Translations under genes and position numbers: made by a program
Part shown: piece by piece, positions 1 to 5,631 of the stretch
Layout of the letters: each line of letters begins with the position of its first letter
Numbering within the stretch: position 1 is the stretch's first letter
Notes under the pieces: generated by a model
What the model saw: the letters and a program-made list of their open reading frames with translations, nothing else
Database searches by the model: none
Told to the model about the DNA's origin: nothing
Origin: Campylobacterales bacterium
Lineage (GTDB): Bacteria > Campylobacterota > Campylobacteria > Campylobacterales > QNZT01
Direction of reading: 5' to 3'
Length of the DNA stretch: 6,753 nt
Assembly: GCA_015662615.1 (NCBI GenBank)
Contig: DQTU01000218.1
Coordinates: 1 to 6,753, forward strand

Positions 1-60
1 ACGGGTTTAAACCCGTATCCGCTTTTTAAAGCGTTATACTAACCCTCCATCTTTAGATGG
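1..60. repeat. three consecutive short palindromes
   Basis: Seen: positions 1-16 are a perfect 16-base palindrome (ACGGGTTTAAACCCGT). Positions 20-33 have 6-base arms CGCTTT/AAAGCG around TT. Positions 47-60 have 6-base arms CCATCT/AGATGG around TT. All three lie in the region where the reading frame of the upstream gene appears to break. A function is not evident: they could be hairpins in an mRNA, the edge of an inserted element, or chance in AT-rich coding DNA. Confidence 0.5.
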
Positions 61-208
61 TGTGTTGTTCCAGTTAGTTCCGAAGGATGGATCGCCTGAA
101 TTTGAACCCCTTAGTGTTGCTGCAACGATATATAAAATTTATGGGATCGAAAATCCTGAAGTTTTAACTGGTGGATATGGGGAAATTGGTAATGGGTTGT
201 TTAAATAG
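1..208 (+). pseudogene. 3' tail of an unrecognised gene, frame apparently broken near position 40
   Basis: Seen: the frame ending at TAG 206-208 is open back to position 11 and reads as ordinary protein, with stretches such as GVLFQLVPKDGSPEF and VAATIYKIYGIENPEVL. It has no ATG, and an in-frame TAA stands at 8-10. The neighbouring frame is open from position 1 to a TAA at 40-42 and also reads plausibly (TGLNPYPLFKALY). Joining the two by skipping one base around 37-43 gives a continuous tail of about 68 residues. Inference: either a gene with a one-base frameshift (a pseudogene or sequence error) or two abutting remnants. The VAATIYKIYGIE stretch faintly recalls the V-x-PTIL-x-LLGI segment near the C-terminus of alkaline-phosphatase-superfamily hydrolases, but this is weak and I do not claim the family. 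The main body of the gene lies left of the window. Confidence 0.4.
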
Positions 209-223
209 TTTAATTAACCCATT
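191..223 (+). terminator. hairpin with the stop codon in its loop, possible terminator
   Basis: Seen: 8-base arms AATGGGTT (191-198) and AACCCATT (216-223) pair perfectly. Inside, after a G-T wobble and one mismatch, TTAAA (201-205) pairs with TTTAA (209-213), leaving the TAG stop 206-208 as the apical loop. The stem is long, but only GGG/CCC is GC-rich, and the bases after it (CTTAAATCAATTT) are a poor T-tract. It may end the upstream transcript or protect its 3' end. A strong intrinsic terminator is not proven. Confidence 0.45.
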
Positions 224-251
224 CTTAAATCAATTTCGTATATCTAAAAGA

Positions 252-282
252 GTAAATTAAGTTTAACTTTAGTACAATTTAC
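252..282 (+). promoter_or_regulatory. candidate nadE promoter region inside an inverted repeat
   Basis: Seen: TACAAT at 273-278 is a fair -10 box, 31 bases before the nadE ATG. No clear -35 is visible, which is common in this phylum, where -35 is weakly conserved. The box sits in an inverted repeat, GTAAATT (252-258) against AATTTAC (276-282), with a second nested palindrome AAGTTTAACTT (259-269). A run of seven T follows at 287-293. The repeat could be an operator, or the repeat plus T-run could be a weak terminator or attenuator for transcription coming from the left. The ribosome binding site AGGAAA lies at 295-300, nine bases before the ATG. Confidence 0.3.
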
Positions 283-309
283 CTAATTTTTTTCAGGAAA
301 GTCGTAGTT

Positions 310-1116
310 ATGTCAAAAAGATTTAAACTTATAGAAGAGTTCTTAATTAATTTCTTAAAAGAAGAAACATTTAAGACAGGTCTTAGTGGGGCTGTTGTTG
401 GTCTTAGTGGTGGTATAGACTCTGCTGTTGTGGCTGTCTTAGCAAAGAAAGCTTTTAATGATAGATTACTTTGTGTCATGATGCCTTCACACTACTCAAG
501 CAGTAGTAGTATAGATGATGCTAAGGAGTTAGCTGAAAAATTTGGTTTAAAGTATGAGATTGCTTCTATTTCAGAACTTTTACGTGCCTATAGTGAAAAC
601 CAAAATTCTACAAATCTTAGAATTGGTAATTTTTCTGCTCGTATGCGTATGTCAATTTTATTTGATATATCCGCACGGGAGAGAGCATTGGTTTTAGGCA
701 CTAGCAATAAAAGTGAACTTTTACTTGGATATGGCACACTTTTTGGAGATTTGGCTTCCGCGATAAATCCGATTGGTGATCTTTATAAGAGTGAGATTTT
801 TGAGTTTGCAGAGTATCTTGGTGTAAATGATGCAATCATCAATAAACCTCCATCTGCTGATCTTTGGGAAGGTCAGAGTGATGAAGAGGATTTAGGATAT
901 ACGTATGCCCAGTTAGATAGAGCTTTAAAAGCGTATGTTGAAAATAGATTAAGTCGAGATGAAATGATTGAACATGGATTTGAAGACGAGCTTGTTGATT
1001 TGATAATAAACAGAATTTATCAAAATCAATTTAAGAGAAAACCACCGATTATTGCGAAATTAACATCGCGTACGATTGGACATGATTTTTTATACCCAAG
1101 AGATATAAAGTTATAA
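310..1116 (+). CDS. nadE: NAD synthetase, ammonia-dependent type
   Basis: Catalyses the last step of NAD synthesis in the cytoplasm: nicotinate adenine dinucleotide is adenylated by ATP and amidated to NAD+. At 268 residues it is only the synthetase domain, with no N-terminal nitrilase-type glutaminase, so free ammonia is the expected donor. Visible motifs are the N-type ATP-pyrophosphatase P-loop SGGIDS (33-38), N-x-x-ARMRM (107-114), GTSNKSE (130-136), GYGTLFGD (140-147) followed by the INPIGDLYK segment, and KPPSADLWEGQSDE further on. The GTSNKSE/GYGTLFGD wording matches the Helicobacter-type enzymes rather than the E. coli GTDHA form. The ATG has AGGAAA nine bases upstream. A serine run (63-67) follows MPSHY. 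It is separated by 91 bases from the next gene, so it may or may not share its transcript. Confidence 0.96.
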   Translation: MSKRFKLIEEFLINFLKEETFKTGLSGAVVGLSGGIDSAVVAVLAKKAFNDRLLCVMMPSHYSSSSSIDDAKELAEKFGLKYEIASISELLRAYSENQNSTNLRIGNFSARMRMSILFDISARERALVLGTSNKSELLLGYGTLFGDLASAINPIGDLYKSEIFEFAEYLGVNDAIINKPPSADLWEGQSDEEDLGYTYAQLDRALKAYVENRLSRDEMIEHGFEDELVDLIINRIYQNQFKRKPPIIAKLTSRTIGHDFLYPRDIKL

Positions 1117-1185
1117 ATTCTCGGCAACGCCGTAGCTTTAGCGATAGGAATTTGGCTTAGACTTGTTCAAGTCAAAGGAGAAATT
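1116..1185 (+). other. compact multi-branched inverted-repeat element in the nadE-aminotransferase gap
   Basis: Seen: TTCTC (1118-1122) pairs with GAGAA (1178-1182), extendable by AA/TT past one bulged A. Inside are a small hairpin CGGC-AAC-GCCG (1122-1132), a minor GCT-TT-AGC hairpin (1135-1142), and a stronger one at 1156-1177: GACTTG/CAAGTC arms around TT, extended outward by CTT/AAG after a single A-A mismatch. The last hairpin abuts the closing stem directly. GTTCAAGTC (1165-1173) resembles the T-arm box of tRNAs, but no proper D-arm or 7-base anticodon loop can be drawn. The outer arm begins in the nadE stop codon. Function is unknown: a dispersed repeat, an mRNA processing or stability element, or a decayed tRNA-like sequence are options. 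Confidence 0.4.
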
Positions 1186-1196
1186 AAATAACAAAT

Positions 1197-1201
1197 AGGA
1201 G
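1197..1201 (+). promoter_or_regulatory. ribosome binding site deciding the aminotransferase start
   Basis: AGGAG lies six bases before ATG 1208. An earlier ATG at 1204 is out of frame, only three bases from the motif, and leads nowhere useful, so 1208 is preferred. A second purine block, AAAGGAG (1174-1180), lies too far upstream and has no start codon at a usable distance. Confidence 0.75.
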
Positions 1202-1207
1202 AGATGA

Positions 1208-2341
1208 ATGAGAGAAATTCCGTTTTACGTACCGTCAATTGACAAAGAGGAGAAAGCACTTATCAATGAAGTGTTAATGTTTAAAGGTGCTTCAAAGATA
1301 GAAGAGTTAGAAGATTTAGTTACTGAATATATAGGATGCAAGTATGCAGTTTCTACTTCTAGCTGGGGAGCTGCAATGCATCTTAGTATGTTTGCCTTGG
1401 AGTTAAAAAGGGGTGATAAGATACTTTGTTCGGTTAATGTATTTCCTGCTGTAGCAGAGTCAGTAAGACATTTTGATGCAGAACCTATTTTTGTTGATAT
1501 TGATAGTGAAGATTTTAACATTTCTTCTACAAAATTAAAAGAAGCACTTGTAAAACATATGCATAAAAAACTAAAAGCAGTTATCGTCTCCCATGTTGGG
1601 GGTCAACCCTCAGATATGGATGAAATTTATAAAATTGCAAAAGAGAATAATATCGTAGTTATTGAAGATGCTTCTATGGCATTAGGTGCTACTTATGAAG
1701 GGCAAAAGATAGGAAGTACAGGTGCTGATATCACAACTTTTGGATTTGGTACGAAGATGAAAAATGCAATTGGAAGTGTTGGCATTATCGCTACAAACAG
1801 TGAAAAGATTTATAAGCGTGCAAAATTGATTCGCCACCATGCGATAGAAGCTGATGAGTGGGATAAGAATGGTCACCTTGGTTATGTTTATGATGTTGTA
1901 GATATTGGTATCAAATATGATACAAGTGAGTTAGATGCTGCATATGCGATTGCGCAACTTCAAAAGGCTGATGAACATATAAAAAGAAGACAAGCTATTG
2001 CAAAAGTATATGATAGAGAGTTGAGCAGTATTAAACATGTTAGTATTCCTAAAAAAGTAAGAGATCATATCTATGGACTTTATATCATTAAAATTGATAA
2101 AAACAGAGATGATTTTGCAAGAGCACTTAAAGAAAAAGGTATTGAGACAGGACTCCACTATGTTCCTTTACACCTTTTGACTTATTATAAGCAAAAATAT
2201 TCACTTCGTGTAAATGATTTTCCAGTAGCTTTGACAAATTATCAACAAATTCTTTCTCTTCCAAACTATGTTGGTATGAGTGATGATGATGTTAACTATG
2301 TATGCAAAATGATTAAAGAGATTTCGGCTAACCGAGCGTGA
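1208..2341 (+). CDS. DegT/DnrJ/EryC1/StrS-family PLP-dependent sugar aminotransferase
   Basis: Fold-type I aminotransferase of the family that transfers amino groups to keto-sugar nucleotides; 377 residues is the usual length. Visible: the N-terminal substrate/cofactor segment with VSTSSWGAAMHL (48-59, normally SSGTAAL), FDAEPIFVDID (89-99), HVGGQPSDMDEI (129-140), VIEDAS (151-156) whose Asp154 should bind the PLP pyridine nitrogen, and GFGTKMKNAIGSVG (179-192), in which Lys183 aligns with the Schiff-base lysine. SELDAAYAIAQLQKAD and the C-terminal LPNYVGMSDDDV are also standard. The substrate cannot be read from sequence. The stop overlaps the GTG of lpxK by four bases, so the two are probably co-translated. 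This suggests an envelope amino sugar, for example a GnnB-like step making 2,3-diamino-glucose for lipid A as in C. jejuni, but no GnnA partner lies in the window. Confidence 0.92.
   Translation: MREIPFYVPSIDKEEKALINEVLMFKGASKIEELEDLVTEYIGCKYAVSTSSWGAAMHLSMFALELKRGDKILCSVNVFPAVAESVRHFDAEPIFVDIDSEDFNISSTKLKEALVKHMHKKLKAVIVSHVGGQPSDMDEIYKIAKENNIVVIEDASMALGATYEGQKIGSTGADITTFGFGTKMKNAIGSVGIIATNSEKIYKRAKLIRHHAIEADEWDKNGHLGYVYDVVDIGIKYDTSELDAAYAIAQLQKADEHIKRRQAIAKVYDRELSSIKHVSIPKKVRDHIYGLYIIKIDKNRDDFARALKEKGIETGLHYVPLHLLTYYKQKYSLRVNDFPVALTNYQQILSLPNYVGMSDDDVNYVCKMIKEISANRA
2324..2335 (+). promoter_or_regulatory. small hairpin just before the lpxK GTG start
   Basis: TCGG-CTAA-CCGA forms a four-pair stem two bases upstream of GTG 2338, where a ribosome binding site would normally be. 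The only purine block, AAAGAG (2315-2320), is 17 bases from the start. If the hairpin forms, the effective spacing falls to five bases. Translational coupling through the four-base overlap may make this unnecessary. Confidence 0.3.
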
Positions 2342-3267
2342 GAGAACAACTCTACTTTTGGGTAGAGAGGTATCTCTTTATCCCAAATACCCTTCAAAAG
2401 ATACTCTCTTATCTTTTGCTACCCATAACCTTACTATATTGTTTCATTGTATTTTTTAAAAGATTATTTGCCATGCCAAAAGGATATGGTATACCAGTTA
2501 TTAGTATTGGAAATTTGATTGTTGGAGGTAGTGGAAAAACTCCTTTTACCATCGCATTAGCAAGCAGACTTGATAATGTGGCGATAGTTTTAAGGGGTTA
2601 TAAAAGAGAAGGAAAAGGCATATCTGTTGTTAGCCAATATGGTGTTATTACCAGTACAGTTTCAAAAAGTGGTGATGAAGCGATGCTGATGGCAAAGATG
2701 CTTCCCAAAGCGACTGTAATTGTCAGTATTGATAGAGTGGAGGGAATTTTAAAAGCAAAATCTCTTGGTGCTAAAGTGGTAATACTTGATGATGGTTTTT
2801 CAAAAGCTAGTATTAAAAAGTTGGATATTTTACTAAAGCCTTCTCGGCCCATGCCCAATACCTTTTGTCTTCCAAGTGGTCCCTATAGAGAATCTGTAAG
2901 ACTTTATAAAAAAGCAGATCTAATTGCCATAGAAGATAGGGATTTTCGCAGAGAGGTAGAGATTAAAAATCCAACTGACCGTATGGTTTTAGTTACTGCC
3001 ATTTCAAAACCACAAAGACTTGATAAGTATTTACCGAGTTTTATAGAAAAAGTCTATTATCCAGATCATTATACTTATAGTGGAAACGAGCTTGAAGCAA
3101 TTTTAAGAAAATATAGTGCAGATTCGATTTTAACGACTCAAAAAGATGCTGTTAAGATGGACGATTTTCGTATAGATCTATCGATTTTAGAGTTAAATAT
3201 GACATTAGAGCCATATATTTATGAAAAAGTAAACAAATATATAAAAGATTTCGCTAAAATCTCTTAA
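2338..3267 (+). CDS. lpxK: tetraacyldisaccharide 4'-kinase (lipid A kinase)
   Basis: Inner-membrane enzyme of the Raetz lipid A pathway that phosphorylates the 4' position of the tetraacyl disaccharide, giving lipid IVA. It has 309 residues, close to the Aquifex enzyme. A hydrophobic membrane anchor spans roughly 22-40, then ISIGNLIVGGSGKTP with the P-loop (62-69, Lys67/Thr68), VLRGYKR (84-90), GDEA (112-115), ILDDGF (149-154), LPSGPYRES (178-186), AISKPQRL, YYPDHYTY (240-247) and TTQKDAVK. Asp113 and His244 line up with the Asp99-His261 pair described for Aquifex LpxK. The usual DDGFQH reads DDGFSK here, so the His is lost. The GTG start overlaps the preceding TGA; the next Met (46) would remove the membrane anchor, so GTG is right. 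Confidence 0.95.
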   Translation: MREQLYFWVERYLFIPNTLQKILSYLLLPITLLYCFIVFFKRLFAMPKGYGIPVISIGNLIVGGSGKTPFTIALASRLDNVAIVLRGYKREGKGISVVSQYGVITSTVSKSGDEAMLMAKMLPKATVIVSIDRVEGILKAKSLGAKVVILDDGFSKASIKKLDILLKPSRPMPNTFCLPSGPYRESVRLYKKADLIAIEDRDFRREVEIKNPTDRMVLVTAISKPQRLDKYLPSFIEKVYYPDHYTYSGNELEAILRKYSADSILTTQKDAVKMDDFRIDLSILELNMTLEPYIYEKVNKYIKDFAKIS

Positions 3268-3274
3268 ATTTTTA

Positions 3275-3280
3275 TATAAT
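3275..3280 (+). promoter_or_regulatory. consensus -10 box in the lpxK-argB gap
   Basis: TATAAT, preceded by a T-rich stretch (TTAAATTTTTA), lies eight bases after the lpxK stop. No convincing -35 is present, which is usual for the major sigma factor in this phylum. A start of transcription about seven bases downstream would leave a leader of only about six bases before the argB ATG at 3293. There is only a weak AGG (3282-3284) as ribosome site. In AT-rich DNA such a box can arise by chance. Confidence 0.4.
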
Positions 3281-3292
3281 TAGGTTCTCAAT

Positions 3293-4156
3293 ATGCAAGA
3301 AAAAATTCAAGTAGTTAAAACACTTATCGATGCTTTCCCATTTATTAAAATGTTTCGTGATCAAATAGTGGTGATTAAATATGGTGGCGCAGCGCGGGTT
3401 GACCCCATTTTAAAAGAGAATTTTGCTAAAGATATTACGCTGATGTATCTTGTGGGAATTAAACCAGTTATTGTACATGGTGGTGGTAAAAAGATCAATG
3501 ACATGCTTGAAAAGCTTGGTATAGAGACAGAGTTTAAAGATGGTCAAAGGGTAACAAGCCGTGAAAACATGGAAATTGTTGAGATGGTTTTAAGTGGTTC
3601 AATCAATAAAGAGATTACTTCTATGTTAAATCATCATGGGGCTAAAGCTATTGGTATCAGTGGTAAAGATGCAAATTTCATAAAAGCGAGAGCTAAAGAT
3701 AGAGAGAAGTTTGGATATACGGGTAATATTACAGAAGTTGATGAAAAAGTACTTCTGAATTTGATTGATGAAAAATTTATACCTGTTATTGCACCAATTG
3801 CTACGGGTGAAAATGTTGGAGATTTAGGATTTAATATCAATGCTGATTTAGTGGCTAGTAAAATAGCTGTTGCTTTAAAAGCCAAAAAAGTAATATTTAT
3901 GACAGATACGACTGGTGTTTTAGATAAAGATATGAGCCTTATCTCAACACTATATAGAAGAGAGATTGATATATTGATAGCAGATGGAACGATACAAGGC
4001 GGCATGATTCCAAAAGTAGGTGCATGTTTGGAGTGTATAAATGGTGGCGTTGAAAAAGCACATATTATTGATGGAAGAGTGGAGCACTCTATGTTGTTAG
4101 AGCTTTTTACAAGTGATGGTATTGGAACAGTGGTCAAAAGAAAGGACGAAAAGTGA
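3293..4156 (+). CDS. argB: acetylglutamate kinase
   Basis: Second step of arginine synthesis in the cytoplasm: ATP phosphorylates N-acetyl-L-glutamate at the gamma-carboxylate. The amino-acid-kinase fold is clear: VIKYGGAA (27-34, Lys29 as catalytic lysine), VHGGGKKIND (61-70), GISGKDANF (121-129), MTDTTGVLD (203-211). At 287 residues it is longer than the roughly 258-residue E. coli form, because of an N-terminal helix (about 1-24). It also carries the C-terminal signature EHSMLLELFTSDGIGT (264-279). Both features mark the arginine-inhibited, hexameric class in work on the Thermotoga and Pseudomonas enzymes, so feedback inhibition by arginine is expected (inference). The ATG choice fits the family's MQ-KI-x-x-AKTLIEA-like opening. 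It overlaps thrC by four bases. Confidence 0.96.
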   Translation: MQEKIQVVKTLIDAFPFIKMFRDQIVVIKYGGAARVDPILKENFAKDITLMYLVGIKPVIVHGGGKKINDMLEKLGIETEFKDGQRVTSRENMEIVEMVLSGSINKEITSMLNHHGAKAIGISGKDANFIKARAKDREKFGYTGNITEVDEKVLLNLIDEKFIPVIAPIATGENVGDLGFNINADLVASKIAVALKAKKVIFMTDTTGVLDKDMSLISTLYRREIDILIADGTIQGGMIPKVGACLECINGGVEKAHIIDGRVEHSMLLELFTSDGIGTVVKRKDEK

Positions 4157-5631
4157 AATTTATAGAGACAAGAGGAAATGAAGCAGGATTTGATAAAGAG
4201 GTTGCATTTTCATATGCTCTTTTAAATCCAAGTGCAAGTTTTGGTGGACTTTATGTTCCTAAAAAAGTTCCACATCTAGATAATGATTTTATTATTTCTA
4301 ATCATGATCTATCCTATAAAGAGCTTGCAGAAAAGATCTTAAAAATATTTGAAATTGATATAGATGATGGTGTTTTAAAAGAGGCACTTTCATTATATGA
4401 TGGATTTGATAATCCTAGCGATACCACGCCTGTTGTGAAAATAGAAGAGGGACTTTTTGTAAATGAACTTTACCACGGACCAACTCGTGCATTTAAAGAT
4501 ATGGCACTTCAACCTTTTGGACATATCTTGTCAGATTTGGCAAGAAAAGGTGAAAAAAAGTATCTTATTTTAGCAGCGACTAGTGGAGATACAGGACCTG
4601 CAACTTTAGATACATTTGCAAATAAGGAAAATATCCAAGTAGTTTGTCTTTATCCCGATGGGGGGACAAGTGATGTTCAAAGACTTCAAATGGTTACCCA
4701 AGAGGGTAAAAATCTAAAAGTTATCGGGATACATGGAAATTTTGATGATGCACAAAGTACGTTGAAATCACTGCTTGCATCATCTACTTTCAAAGCAGAA
4801 CTTCAAAAAAACCATATCTCACTTTCAGCAGCAAATTCAGTAAATTTTGGACGGATTATCCTTCAAATTGTTTACCATATCAAAAGCTATTTTTCTCTTT
4901 TAAATCAAGGAGAAATCAAAGAGGGCGAGAAGATTTATATCACTGTTCCTAGTGGAAACTTTGGAAACGCTCTTGGTGCATATTATGCTAAAAAGATGGG
5001 ACTTCCAATTGAGAAAATTTTAATCGCTTCAAATGCAAATAATGTACTTACGGATTTGATTTTAAAAGGTAAATATGATATTCGAGAGAGAGAATTGATT
5101 TTGACAAACTCTCCTGCTATGGATATCTTAAAATCATCAAATGTAGAAAGAGTACTTTTTGATAAATTTGGAGCTGAACGAACTAGAGAACTTATGCGTA
5201 ATTTGAATGATAAAAACCATTATGAGTTGACAAAAGAGGAGCATGGTTTACTTCAAGAAGATTTTGATGCGGTATATTGTGATGATGCTTATGGTCAAAA
5301 GATTATTAAAAAGTATGCAGATAATGGTTATGTTATGGACCCCCACACGGCAACATGTTTCAAAGCAGATGAAAAACTAAAAACTAAAGATCTTAAAAAT
5401 GTTATCTGTTCAACTGCAGAATGGACAAAATTTGCACCAACGATGTTAAATGCAATCAATCAAGATGATAAAAAATATAGTGATTTGGAAGCGTTAGAAT
5501 CCATTTCAAAAGCGTTAAATATTGAGATTACACCTTCTGTATCAGGGTTGTTTGGTAAAAAAGTTCTCCATAATAAAATTGTAGCAAAAGAGAGTATCGA
5601 AGCAGAGATACTTAAATTTATCAACTCCTAG
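4153..5631 (+). CDS. thrC: threonine synthase
   Basis: Last step of threonine synthesis: O-phospho-L-homoserine plus water gives L-threonine and phosphate, with PLP, in the cytoplasm. It has 492 residues, a length of the longer fungal/proteobacterial class. An N-terminal domain opens with MKFIETRGN and ASFGGLYVP. The PLP signature ELYHGPTRAFKDMALQPF has the Schiff-base lysine at 115. ATSGDTGPA (142-150) and SGNFGNALG (267-275, phosphate-binding loop of PLP) follow, with a C-terminal STAEWTKFAP segment. It starts at GTG inside the argB TGA (four-base overlap) with AAAGGA at 4141-4146, six bases before, so it has both a ribosome site and coupling to argB. In Campylobacter jejuni thrC follows lpxK; here argB lies between them. 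Confidence 0.96.
   Translation: MKFIETRGNEAGFDKEVAFSYALLNPSASFGGLYVPKKVPHLDNDFIISNHDLSYKELAEKILKIFEIDIDDGVLKEALSLYDGFDNPSDTTPVVKIEEGLFVNELYHGPTRAFKDMALQPFGHILSDLARKGEKKYLILAATSGDTGPATLDTFANKENIQVVCLYPDGGTSDVQRLQMVTQEGKNLKVIGIHGNFDDAQSTLKSLLASSTFKAELQKNHISLSAANSVNFGRIILQIVYHIKSYFSLLNQGEIKEGEKIYITVPSGNFGNALGAYYAKKMGLPIEKILIASNANNVLTDLILKGKYDIRERELILTNSPAMDILKSSNVERVLFDKFGAERTRELMRNLNDKNHYELTKEEHGLLQEDFDAVYCDDAYGQKIIKKYADNGYVMDPHTATCFKADEKLKTKDLKNVICSTAEWTKFAPTMLNAINQDDKKYSDLEALESISKALNIEITPSVSGLFGKKVLHNKIVAKESIEAEILKFINS

Noticed and set aside
1..45. Integron attC recombination site
   Set aside because: GCGTTATAC recalls the 3' core of attC, but it does not match GTTRRRY, no paired RYYYAAC half is visible, and no integrase or cassette array is in view.
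1116..1185. tRNA gene
   Set aside because: The length and GTTCAAGTC box fit, but the acceptor-like stem has a bulge, there is no D-arm, no 7-base anticodon loop can be placed, and the T-stem in proper register has only three pairs.
1204..1206. Earlier ATG for the aminotransferase
   Set aside because: It is out of frame with the conserved protein and too close to the AGGAG motif.
3268..3292. Riboswitch or leader-peptide attenuator before argB-thrC
   Set aside because: Only 25 bases are available, with no arginine- or threonine-rich leader and no hairpin.
3634..4137. 167-codon minus-strand reading frame inside argB
   Set aside because: It lies wholly within argB, which has all catalytic motifs in the plus strand. 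The reverse translation is low-complexity Ser/Ile/Pro-rich, typical of an antisense shadow.
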